From assembly GCA_023428885.1 (NCBI GenBank), contig JAEYWQ010000408.1:1-14686 (forward strand): a stretch of 14,686 bases of DNA, given 5' to 3'. A program made the translations under genes and the position numbers. The DNA is from Bacillota bacterium. GTDB lineage: Bacteria > Bacillota > Clostridia > Lachnospirales > Lachnospiraceae. This document shows positions 1-6,738 of the stretch, in pieces; positions within the stretch are counted from its first letter, which is position 1; each line of letters begins with the position of its first letter. The notes under the pieces are model-generated. The model did no database searches. It worked only from the letters and a program-made list of their open reading frames with translations, and was not told the DNA's origin.

Positions 1-1422
1 AAAACGTCTCGTTCCACTTCTTACATACATCAAAGCACATGCATGTGGAAAATCATATTCGTTATTGGTCCAAACAGGTTCTCCATTTCCCCGTCCCTGA
101 GTGGTATAGCCTGGATCAGGTGAATCACCCCAATTTAACATTCCATAACAACGAGCATGGCTGTCTGCTTTGGCAATTAGAGCAATCTCAATAAAATTCC
201 TCTTCTCTTCCATGAATATATCCTGGAATACTCCTGCTTCTTGATATACTCTAGGTTCTAGAGCCGGACGATCAGGCATCTGATAGATCAAGCTTCGGTG
301 ATTTAACTCCTCCAGTGTAGCTGCCTTATCATGTAAATGGAGCAAGAAACGCTGCTCTCTTGCCATACCAGATTGCATCCTAATCTTAGTTGCACCTTCT
401 GGTATTAAGGAAATGCAAATCCCCTCTTTGGATGCTGTTACACCTTTTGGGTAGTTTTGCTGGGCTTGATAAATCGTCGCACATATACCGCCAAGGTCTG
501 AATTGGTATCTGTAAACAAGGTTCCATAGAATACTTCAGAAATATGCTCATTCGCTTCATATAACAATTCCTCTGCATCCACAATCTTAGTAACCATATC
601 TCCTTGCTCTGAAAGCTGCATCTTCGTTCGGTAATTGGAGCTTGCAACACAAGTCCGATGAACCTCTGCCTTTGATCTGATTTGATAGGATATGGAATCA
701 AAAGATATCTCTTTCTTCGTGCTATTAAATAAGCGATATGCAACCTCAACCCATGGCTTTTGATAATAAGAGCTAACTTGTATAGTCACCTTCAAACTTT
801 CATCCTCGTATACCTGGTAACCACTAGCCTCTAAGATTACACATACTGGTCCAGCTTCCACAAGAGTCCAGGAATCAATTTTAAGCTCATAGTGCTTTCC
901 ACCATTAGCCAATACAATCGGTCCTGTAAAATCCTCTTTTCTATAATGTAAATCCTGCAATTTGATTTCTTCAAATATACCACTACCAAGGGCTGTAGAA
1001 AAAGAAAGAGCTCCTGTATCTATGATAAAGGATTCACCTTGCTTTGTTACTTGTATCCCTTGACAAAAAAATGCATCTCTTCCTTCAAAATTTTCCTTAT
1101 TATTATCTATCTGTGCTACATCATTTAACTTACCTGTCTTATCTAAAGGTGTTCTAACATTCAGTCTTTCATCAATTTCTGCATACATACTAGCGCTACT
1201 ATTCCCTGGTAGATTTACCAAGAAACGAACAAAAAGCCATCGAATCGAACCATCCTCCCAATAAGACGTAATCTTTGCTTGTGAAATGACACTTCTCTCG
1301 GAACTCTTAATCCTCACACTGTCTTTATTCCATAATCTCCCCTTAGGATATGGTAAGGCTACGGAACAAGGTTCCAACTTACGATCATGTTTGTATATTT
1401 TTTCGAATTTCAAAGAAATCAT
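1..1422 (-). CDS. YetA/PcRGLX-like (PL26-type) rhamnogalacturonan-degrading protein, 3' end outside window
   Basis: This is an uninterrupted reading frame of 474 codons from ATG at 1422 to the window edge with no stop, so the C-terminal part is missing. The start has a good AGGAG site about 7 nt upstream. The N-terminal half looks like the RIFT-barrel domain of YetA/PcRGLX proteins, with the signature YWEDGSIRWLFVRF at residues 54-67. Residues 427-463 carry a Gly/Trp/Asp-rich stretch (LNWGDSPDPGY, then EPVWTNNEYDFPHA) that probably begins the catalytic barrel. Known relatives include Bacillus subtilis YetA and the fungal exo-rhamnogalacturonan lyase PcRGLX, which are about 850-900 residues long, so roughly half is visible. 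No signal peptide is seen, which suggests cytoplasmic action on imported oligosaccharides. Family assignment is from remembered motifs. The activity is inferred; the substrate is uncertain. Confidence 0.75.
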   Translation of the reverse strand, partial: MISLKFEKIYKHDRKLEPCSVALPYPKGRLWNKDSVRIKSSERSVISQAKITSYWEDGSIRWLFVRFLVNLPGNSSASMYAEIDERLNVRTPLDKTGKLNDVAQIDNNKENFEGRDAFFCQGIQVTKQGESFIIDTGALSFSTALGSGIFEEIKLQDLHYRKEDFTGPIVLANGGKHYELKIDSWTLVEAGPVCVILEASGYQVYEDESLKVTIQVSSYYQKPWVEVAYRLFNSTKKEISFDSISYQIRSKAEVHRTCVASSNYRTKMQLSEQGDMVTKIVDAEELLYEANEHISEVFYGTLFTDTNSDLGGICATIYQAQQNYPKGVTASKEGICISLIPEGATKIRMQSGMAREQRFLLHLHDKAATLEELNHRSLIYQMPDRPALEPRVYQEAGVFQDIFMEEKRNFIEIALIAKADSHARCYGMLNWGDSPDPGYTTQGRGNGEPVWTNNEYDFPHACALMYVRSGTRRF

Positions 1423-1435
1423 GAGATCTCCTTTC

Positions 1436-1504
1436 CTAACGCCTACTTTTATCTGCTGATTGCTTCTTAAGGTGTACAAATGAACTCATACATAATTTTA
1501 TCAT
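1436..1504 (-). CDS. possible 22-aa leader ORF upstream of the YetA-like gene
   Basis: A short ORF (MIKLCMSSFVHLKKQSADKS plus RR) starts at ATG 1504 behind a strong AGAAGGAG site about 4 nt upstream. It stops at 1436, 13 nt before the ATG of the YetA-like gene, with that gene's own AGGAG lying between the two. The spacing would allow translational coupling. The peptide is basic with no recognisable domain. It could equally be chance, because purine-rich SD-like stretches are common in AT-rich intergenic DNA. Confidence 0.25.
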   Translation of the reverse strand: MIKLCMSSFVHLKKQSADKSRR

Positions 1505-1620
1505 ATTCTCCTTCTTGTAACACTTAATTACTTAACTAGTTTTGTCTAAATTACAGATTTTTTGTTGAGTAATCTATATTCTGTCATAGTTCTTTTATTT
1601 TAGAGTATAGAAATTTCCTA

Positions 1621-1682
1621 GAACAAAAGTGTGCTTCGCACACTCTCGCGATGTAGTTTAACGTAAGCGTACACTTTTGTTC
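1621..1682. repeat. 12-bp perfect inverted repeat enclosing a 7-bp hairpin
   Basis: GAACAAAAGTGT at 1621-1632 is the exact reverse complement of ACACTTTTGTTC at 1671-1682. Inside lies a second hairpin, AGTGTGC (1628-1634), loop TTC, GCACACT (1638-1644). The two structures share bases 1628-1632, so they are mutually exclusive. On the minus strand the inner hairpin is followed by TTTGTT, so it could act as a rho-independent terminator in that direction. The layout resembles a palindromic intergenic repeat unit. Confidence 0.7.
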
Positions 1683-1704
1683 CGCGCGCGAAGCTGCGCA
1701 TCAT

Positions 1705-1760
1705 GCCCGAAGGGCTTTTTATTTAATAGGAAATGCGACGCAATTTCCCTATTAAATAAA
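1705..1760. repeat. GC-rich mini-hairpin plus long AT-rich inverted repeat
   Basis: GCCC-GAA-GGGC at 1705-1715 is followed on the plus strand by TTTTT, like a short terminator. Directly beyond it, TTTATTTAATAGGAAAT (1718-1734) pairs with ATTTCC-C-TATTAAATAAA (1743-1760), about 17 bp with one bulged C and a GCG/CGC-bearing loop. Together with the element at 1621-1682 and a GC-rich palindrome around 1684-1700, this forms one compact repeat-like block. Its A-rich right arm runs into the his terminator. Confidence 0.65.
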
Positions 1761-1824
1761 AAAGATTGGTAACCTATCACATAGTCTCATAATCATAAGC
1801 TATATGTGTTAGTTTACCAATCTT
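1755..1824 (-). terminator. rho-independent terminator of the his operon
   Basis: On the minus strand an 11-bp perfect stem, AAGATTGGTAA (1824-1814) with TTACCAATCTT (1772-1762), is followed directly by a U-rich run (TTTTATTT). The 41-nt loop can itself pair partly through CACATAtag/ctATGTG. It lies 25 nt after the stop of the 40-aa ORF, the expected place for the end of the his transcript. Confidence 0.75.
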
Positions 1825-1848
1825 GTATCATTTTGTTAGAAATCATTC

Positions 1849-1971
1849 TTATGCTTTTTTATTTTTTCTTGCTCGCAACTTCATACCAGCGAATATCCCG
1901 CCAGTCATAACGATAGCATATATAACAAATTTAATTGAAGCTTCACCTAAAGCTGACCAGAATTCTCCCAT
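1849..1971 (-). CDS. 40-aa single-pass membrane microprotein at the end of the his operon
   Basis: The ORF runs from ATG 1971 to TAA 1849 and has a GGAGG site 7 nt upstream of the start, 23 nt after the hisIE stop. It encodes 40 residues: an N-terminal amphipathic part (MGEFWSALGEASIK), one hydrophobic segment at about residues 15-30 (FVIYAIVMTGGIFAGM), and a strongly basic tail (KLRARKNKKA). By the positive-inside rule the tail should face the cytoplasm. The strong SD, the position just before the terminator and the protein-like composition support it as a real gene. I recall similar tiny proteins in Lachnospiraceae genomes, sometimes carrying doubtful names, but cannot confirm this here. 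Function is unknown; a link to histidine synthesis is only positional. Confidence 0.7.
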   Translation of the reverse strand: MGEFWSALGEASIKFVIYAIVMTGGIFAGMKLRARKNKKA

Positions 1972-1994
1972 AATAAAACCTCCATCCTATTCTT

Positions 1995-3266
1995 TTAGTG
2001 ACGATTCACAAGTTCATTCATGATGTCATCCCAATCCAAGCCCCGATCTGCCATCAAAACCATCATATGATACAGGAAATCCGCTATTTCATATTTTAAT
2101 TCTTCTGAATTCGGGTTCTTTGCTGCAATCACGATTTCAGTTGCTTCCTCACCACATTTTTTCAAGATCTTATCAATGCCTTTATCAAATAAATAATTTG
2201 TATAAGAACCTTCTTTTGGATTGCTCTTACGATCCATTATAACATCAAACACCTTATTTAGCACTACATTTGGACTAATATTTTCATAATCTTTTTTTAC
2301 CAACTCACGATAGAAGCAGGAAGGACTTCCAGTATGGCAGGCAGGACCAATTTGTTGCACCTTAGCTAAGATGGTATCTTTATCGCAATCCAGGCTTAAT
2401 TGCTTCACATATTGGTAGTGACCAGAAGTTTCCCCCTTGAGCCACAATTCTTGACGGCTTCTGGAATAATACGTCATCTTACCGCTTTCTATGGTCTTAT
2501 GATAGGCTTCTTCATTCATATATGCCATCATTAGCACTTCATTAGATTTACAATCTTGAACGATACAAGGAATTAAACCTAGCTCATTTAACTTAAACTC
2601 TGAAAAAGGAATATTACTTGCAAAGGTATCCATATCGATGCCAGCCTCAGATAATATTCGCTTGATCTTCATGATATCTTTGTTCTCATAATAGTTGGTA
2701 GTCACACCAATCACATTCTTTAGGCCAATCAAGGTTTGCATATCATTACGCAACAAACTATCACGGATATAAATCGGAAGGCAAGCATTTTCAATCTTAC
2801 TCATCACCGTTTCTGATAGATACACATGTTTTAGCAATACGGCATAGGTACCAAGTTCTCGAAAGCTTGGAAGTATAGTTTCATCCGATAAGGCACCTTC
2901 TTCCAATTCTCTGCATTCATCAAATTCCACCACGATCTTATCTTTTCCAAAGCGATCAGAAGCTTCTTTGATTACGGCATTGTCTGATAACTTTTTATAT
3001 GGAATTACAACACGAACTGCTCCTGTATAGAAGGCTTTTTTAACATCCTCAAACCGTTTCACGCAAAAACCTATCATAACAGGAATATCAACAGCTTTGA
3101 TTACCTTCTTTACTGTCAATAAAAACTCTTCCCTCTCAGTTTCCACCAGTGAATAATTATAGATGATTAGCTCATCGGCACCATTACGCTCATAGGACAT
3201 TGCATTCTTAACTACACTATCTTCTAGTTCATTCTCTGCATTAATATAAGGAATAATCTTCTTCAT
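1995..3266 (-). CDS. hisIE: HisF-like degenerate domain fused to phosphoribosyl-AMP cyclohydrolase / phosphoribosyl-ATP pyrophosphohydrolase
   Basis: The 423-aa product carries out histidine steps 2 and 3. The HisI domain (about 223-320) has YYSRSRQELWLKGETSG (266-282), DCDKD (293-297) and GPACHTGSPSCF (307-318), the metal-binding cyclohydrolase motifs. The HisE domain (about 335-423) has KKCGEEATEIVIAAKN (369-384) and YEIADFLYHMMVLM (392-405). Residues 1-215 look like a HisF TIM barrel (KKIIPYIN, RNGADELIIYN, IPVMIGFCVKRFEDVKKA, DKIVVEFDE). The first catalytic Asp is Asn9 here and the GGG phosphate loop reads GFC, so this part is probably not a cyclase. ATG 3266 is chosen because GAGG precedes it at the end of hisA, 10 nt away; a TTG at 3308 would add 14 residues overlapping hisA and has no ribosome site. 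HisIE alone is usually about 200-230 residues. Confidence 0.93.
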   Translation of the reverse strand: MKKIIPYINAENELEDSVVKNAMSYERNGADELIIYNYSLVETEREEFLLTVKKVIKAVDIPVMIGFCVKRFEDVKKAFYTGAVRVVIPYKKLSDNAVIKEASDRFGKDKIVVEFDECRELEEGALSDETILPSFRELGTYAVLLKHVYLSETVMSKIENACLPIYIRDSLLRNDMQTLIGLKNVIGVTTNYYENKDIMKIKRILSEAGIDMDTFASNIPFSEFKLNELGLIPCIVQDCKSNEVLMMAYMNEEAYHKTIESGKMTYYSRSRQELWLKGETSGHYQYVKQLSLDCDKDTILAKVQQIGPACHTGSPSCFYRELVKKDYENISPNVVLNKVFDVIMDRKSNPKEGSYTNYLFDKGIDKILKKCGEEATEIVIAAKNPNSEELKYEIADFLYHMMVLMADRGLDWDDIMNELVNRH

Positions 3267-3276
3267 GCTTATCAAC

Positions 3277-4017
3277 CTAACCTCTTTCTGAGTGTTCATT
3301 TTTTTCAAACAATGCTACTGCTTGATCTAGTTGTATTCTCTTCTCATACAATGCTTTACCAATGATTGCTCCAGAAACACGAATCTCATTCAGCGCTTCT
3401 AAATCTTTCATACAGGATACCCCGCCAGATGCAATGATATTTAAACCTGTTACATCTACCATTTCTTTTGTATGTTCTACATTCGGGCCTGCCAACATTC
3501 CATCCTTACTGATATCTGTATAAACAATATTCAAGACTCCCATTTCCTTCATCTTAAGAGCCAGAGAGACAGCATTATAATTACTAACCTTTTCCCAGCC
3601 TTCGATTGCTACCATACCACTTTTCGCATCAATTCCGATCACAATCTTATCAGCGCCAAACTTCGAGATGATTTCTCTCACAAACTGAGGATTTTCTACA
3701 GCCTTTGTACCGATGATAACTCGATTTACGCCAAGGTTCAATTTATGGTCTATGTCCTTAATGGATCGAATACCTCCTCCAACCTGAATTGGAACCTTTA
3801 CTGTAGAAGCAATTTCTTTGATCACTTCATCATTCATGCCATGACCAGCCAAAGCTCCATCCAAATCAACCAGATGAATATAGGAAGCTCCTTGGCTTTC
3901 CCAGGTTGCCGCCACCTGTGCTGGATTTTGGGAATAAATATCTATATCCTGAAACTGTCCTTGTCGAAGACGTACACATTGTCCATTCTTAATATCTATT
4001 GCTGGGTATAATTTCAT
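3277..4017 (-). CDS. hisA: ProFAR isomerase HisA
   Basis: This 246-aa TIM-barrel enzyme isomerises ProFAR to PRFAR, the fourth step of histidine synthesis. The expected catalytic pair is present, Asp8 in PAIDIKNG and Asp130 in IGIDAKSG. Phosphate-binding loops are seen at VGGGIRS (79-85) and ASGGV (196-200), and TDISKDGMLAGPN (167-179) is the HisA-type beta-6 signature. Length is normal for the family. The start at 4017 has an AAGG-type site about 10 nt upstream, weaker than those of its neighbours. It follows hisB by 60 nt, where many his operons carry hisH; no hisH frame fits in that gap. It is separated from hisIE by 10 nt, suggesting translational coupling. Confidence 0.96.
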   Translation of the reverse strand: MKLYPAIDIKNGQCVRLRQGQFQDIDIYSQNPAQVAATWESQGASYIHLVDLDGALAGHGMNDEVIKEIASTVKVPIQVGGGIRSIKDIDHKLNLGVNRVIIGTKAVENPQFVREIISKFGADKIVIGIDAKSGMVAIEGWEKVSNYNAVSLALKMKEMGVLNIVYTDISKDGMLAGPNVEHTKEMVDVTGLNIIASGGVSCMKDLEALNEIRVSGAIIGKALYEKRIQLDQAVALFEKNEHSERG

Positions 4018-4077
4018 CTAGATAACCTTGCCTTTCTATTTTCCTGAATACTTTTCCCACTCCACAAACTTAAGCGA

Positions 4078-4665
4078 CTACACGGTTCCTTTTGTTGAAA
4101 GAACCCCCTGAATACGTGCGTCCATGGAGCATGCTTCATCAAGCGCTTTGGCAAATGCTTTATACATTGCTTCAATGATATGATGAGTGTTACTACCCTC
4201 CATCTGTTTTATGTGTAGATTCATACCAGTACTATATGATATGGCATAGAAGAATTCCTTCACTAACTCAGTATCCATATATCCAACCTTCTCTTGTGTA
4301 AATACTGCATTAAAATTCAAATAAGGTCTTCCAGATAAATCAATTGCGCAAAGTACTAAGGTCTCATCCATAGGTAATAGGAAAGAACCGTAACGCTTAA
4401 TACCTACCTTGTCCCCAAGAGCCTGGCGAATCGCCTGTCCAAGAACGATACCAACATCCTCTACGGTATGATGTGCATCTACATATAAGTCGCCGCTTAC
4501 TGTTACTGTCAAATCAAAAAATCCATGCTTAGCAAAACTTAACAGCATATGATCCAGGAAGCCAATTCCAGTATTCACCTTCCCATCCCCGCGACCATCC
4601 AGATTTAATTCTAGTGAAATATCCGTTTCACTCGTAGTTCTTGTAATTTTTGCAATTCTACTCAT
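4078..4665 (-). CDS. hisB: imidazoleglycerol-phosphate dehydratase HisB
   Basis: The 195-aa enzyme dehydrates imidazole-glycerol phosphate to imidazole-acetol phosphate, step 6 of the pathway. It is the monofunctional form without the N-terminal phosphatase domain found in enterobacteria. Metal-binding signatures are complete: GFLDHM (35-40), DAHHTVEDVGI (63-73) and SNTHHIIEA (158-166), with the C-terminal LSTKG. ATG 4665 has a GAGGAG site 6-7 nt upstream. The 72-nt gap from hisD contains a small hairpin (GCACG-TATTG-CGTGC, 4680-4694) close to the ribosome site, which might tune translation. Confidence 0.97.
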   Translation of the reverse strand: MSRIAKITRTTSETDISLELNLDGRGDGKVNTGIGFLDHMLLSFAKHGFFDLTVTVSGDLYVDAHHTVEDVGIVLGQAIRQALGDKVGIKRYGSFLLPMDETLVLCAIDLSGRPYLNFNAVFTQEKVGYMDTELVKEFFYAISYSTGMNLHIKQMEGSNTHHIIEAMYKAFAKALDEACSMDARIQGVLSTKGTV

Positions 4666-4737
4666 GTAAACTCCTCACCGCACGTATTGCGTGCTAATAT
4701 CCTATTAATTTGAATTTTTTTTCTATATCAATGTAGA

Positions 4738-6030
4738 CTAATTCTCAAAACGAACAGAAATTGAATTTGCATGTGCTGTTAAGCCCTCTGCATTTGCAAA
4801 ATCAACAATATCTTGATAGATTGGTTCTAATGCTTCCTTAGAATATGAGATGATACTAGATTTCTTAATAAAATCATCTACACTTAAGGCAGAGAAGAAC
4901 TTAGCCGTTCCATTGGTGGGTAATACATGATTAGGGCCTGCAAAATAATCGCCTAAGGGTTCCGAAGAGTATTCACCAAGGAAGATGGCACCTGCATTCT
5001 CAATCTTTGTCATAATCTCGAATGGATTCTTTGTTACGATTTCTAGATGTTCCGAAGCGATCTCATTGGCCGTCTCAATTGCTTCCTCTATAGAGGTCGC
5101 AAGCAATATGTAACCATAATTTTCTAAGGATTTTTCCAGAATCTCTTTTCTTGAAAGCTTATTAACAAAGGTGTTGACTTCATCAGAAACTTGCTGTGCT
5201 AATTCTTTGCTTGTAGTAATTAAGATCGCAGAAGCTAATTCATCGTGCTCTGCTTGGGATAACAGATCAGCAGCTACATATCTTGGATTTGCTGTCTCAT
5301 CTGCTAATACAAGAATTTCACTAGGACCTGCCATCGAGTCTATACTAACATGACCATACACAGCCTTCTTTGCTAAAGCAACATAGATATTGCCCGGGCC
5401 AACGATTTTATCAACCTTTTTAATACTCTCAGTTCCATGGGCTAAGGCCGCAATTGCCTGAGCACCACCTACTTTATAGATTTCTGTAACACCTGCTTCA
5501 TGAGCAGCAACTAAGGTTCCAGCATATACTTTGCCATCTGCTCCGCAAGGAGTTGTCATTGCAATTCGCTTTACACCAGCAACTTTTGCTGGTATTACAT
5601 TCATTAATACAGAGGATGGGTAAGCTGCTTTTCCACCTGGGACATAAACACCAACCGCACCAATGGCAGAAAGCTTCTGACCTAAGATAACACCATTTGG
5701 CTGAGAGTCAAACCAACTGTTTTGTTTTTGCTTTTCATGGAATGTACGAATATTAATGATGGCTTTACGAATTACCTCTAAAACCCTAGGTTCAAGCAAC
5801 TGATAAGCTTCTTTGATTTCCTCCTCAGTTACTTGAATGTTGGATGTATTAATGTCAGCCTTATCGAATTTCTTCGTATATTCAAAGATAGCCTCATCAC
5901 GTCTTAGTTTTACATCCTCTAAGATGGAATTCACCACATCCTCATATTGGCGATATTGATTTGGGCTGCGTTTCAGTAAGTTTTCTAGTATATTTTTCTT
6001 AGATTCCTGATTTAATTCCACTATTCTCAT
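4738..6030 (-). CDS. hisD: histidinol dehydrogenase HisD
   Basis: The 430-aa NAD-dependent zinc enzyme oxidises L-histidinol to L-histidine in the last two steps. Residues matching the known zinc ligands are Gln259 and His262 (LLSQAEHDE), Asp361 (LGDYFAGPNHVLPT) and His420 (GLTAHANSISVRF). The catalytic Glu-His pair is Glu327-His328 (ASEHLEIV). The family signature region around IVGPGNIYVALAKKAVYG (209-226) and DSMAGPSEILVLAD (231-244) is intact. Length matches the family. GGAGG lies 8 nt before ATG 6030 and overlaps the hisG stop region, with a 12-nt gap between the genes, so coupling is likely. Confidence 0.98.
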   Translation of the reverse strand: MRIVELNQESKKNILENLLKRSPNQYRQYEDVVNSILEDVKLRRDEAIFEYTKKFDKADINTSNIQVTEEEIKEAYQLLEPRVLEVIRKAIINIRTFHEKQKQNSWFDSQPNGVILGQKLSAIGAVGVYVPGGKAAYPSSVLMNVIPAKVAGVKRIAMTTPCGADGKVYAGTLVAAHEAGVTEIYKVGGAQAIAALAHGTESIKKVDKIVGPGNIYVALAKKAVYGHVSIDSMAGPSEILVLADETANPRYVAADLLSQAEHDELASAILITTSKELAQQVSDEVNTFVNKLSRKEILEKSLENYGYILLATSIEEAIETANEIASEHLEIVTKNPFEIMTKIENAGAIFLGEYSSEPLGDYFAGPNHVLPTNGTAKFFSALSVDDFIKKSSIISYSKEALEPIYQDIVDFANAEGLTAHANSISVRFEN

Positions 6031-6042
6031 GCTGCCAACCTC

Positions 6043-6681
6043 CTAATTGATTGCATTTCGCAAGTCTGTAATCATCTTGGTAATTCTCTCATGCTCCATC
6101 TTCATACTTACTTGATTCACTACAACGCGTGCAGACAATGAGCAAACCTCCTCAAGTACTTCTAACCCATTCTCACGCAAGGTGGACCCAGTTTCTACTA
6201 TATCAACAATCACTTCGGCCAAACCAACGATTGGAGCTAATTCGATGGAGCCGTTTAGTTTGATAATTTCCACAGTCTGATGTTTTTTATTATAAAAATA
6301 ATCTTTTGCGATATTGGGATACTTTGTGGCTACACGGATTAATTCACCATGCTGTAATAACTCTTTGGCACTTTGTGGCCCGGCAACGCACATGCGACAT
6401 TGACCTAACTTAAGGTCTAAGACTTCGTAGAGTTTTCTCCCCTCTTCTAGTATTGTGTCTCGCCCTACTACACCTATATCTGCAGCTCCATATTCTACAT
6501 AGGTTGGTACGTCATTGGCTTTGGCTAAAAAGAATTTTAATTTCAACTCTTCATTTACAAAGATTAATTTTCTGGAATTAGGATCTTTCATCTCTTCACA
6601 GGTTATCCCGATAGTCTCTAATATCTCAAGAGTCTTCTTGGCTAGACGCCCTTTCGCTAATGCAATTGTTATATACTTCAT
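6043..6681 (-). CDS. hisG: ATP phosphoribosyltransferase, short form HisG
   Basis: The 212-aa catalytic subunit condenses ATP with PRPP, the committed step of histidine synthesis. It is the short form without the C-terminal ACT-like regulatory domain and needs HisZ, encoded just upstream. Motifs: ITIALAKGRL (4-13), a YVEYGAADIGVVGRD stretch (61-75), RVATKYPNI (116-124) and the PRPP loop DIVETGSTLRENGL (160-173). ATG 6681 is preferred over the in-frame ATG at 6693 because GGAGG sits 5 nt before it and MKYITIALAKGRL is the usual N terminus; the longer version would add four residues encoded by the ribosome site itself. Feedback control by histidine is expected through the HisZ-HisG complex, from family knowledge. 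Confidence 0.97.
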   Translation of the reverse strand: MKYITIALAKGRLAKKTLEILETIGITCEEMKDPNSRKLIFVNEELKLKFFLAKANDVPTYVEYGAADIGVVGRDTILEEGRKLYEVLDLKLGQCRMCVAGPQSAKELLQHGELIRVATKYPNIAKDYFYNKKHQTVEIIKLNGSIELAPIVGLAEVIVDIVETGSTLRENGLEVLEEVCSLSARVVVNQVSMKMEHERITKMITDLRNAIN

Positions 6682-6738
6682 ACGAACCTCCATCCTTTCC
6701 TTTCACATCCATATCTACGATTAGCTTGTGATCTAACT

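Larger units (their letters stand above)
1423..1848. other. 426-nt intergenic region between the his operon and the YetA-like gene
   Basis: No full-length gene is present on either strand. Reading toward lower coordinates, it contains the hairpin terminator of the his operon (1755-1824), the nested palindrome cluster (1621-1760), an AT-rich stretch (about 1505-1620) that should hold the promoter of the YetA-like gene, and the possible 22-codon ORF (1436-1504). I could not pick a convincing -35/-10 pair for the YetA-like gene. The best -10-like hexamer, TATGAT near 1500, has only a poor -35 partner. Confidence 0.7.

Noticed and set aside
438..749. 103-codon minus-strand ORF
   Set aside because: It is an alternative frame inside the long YetA-like coding sequence, which is open across the whole 1-1422 region.
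1823..2023. 66-codon plus-strand ORF overlapping the his operon end
   Set aside because: It is antisense to the 40-aa ORF and the hisIE 3' end, and I saw no ribosome site for it; the minus-strand ORF has a strong one.
3267..3308. 14-residue N-terminal extension of HisIE (MKKMNTQ...)
   Set aside because: It would need a TTG start without a ribosome site and would overlap the end of hisA; ATG 3266 has a GAGG site and begins exactly at the HisF-like KKIIP strand.
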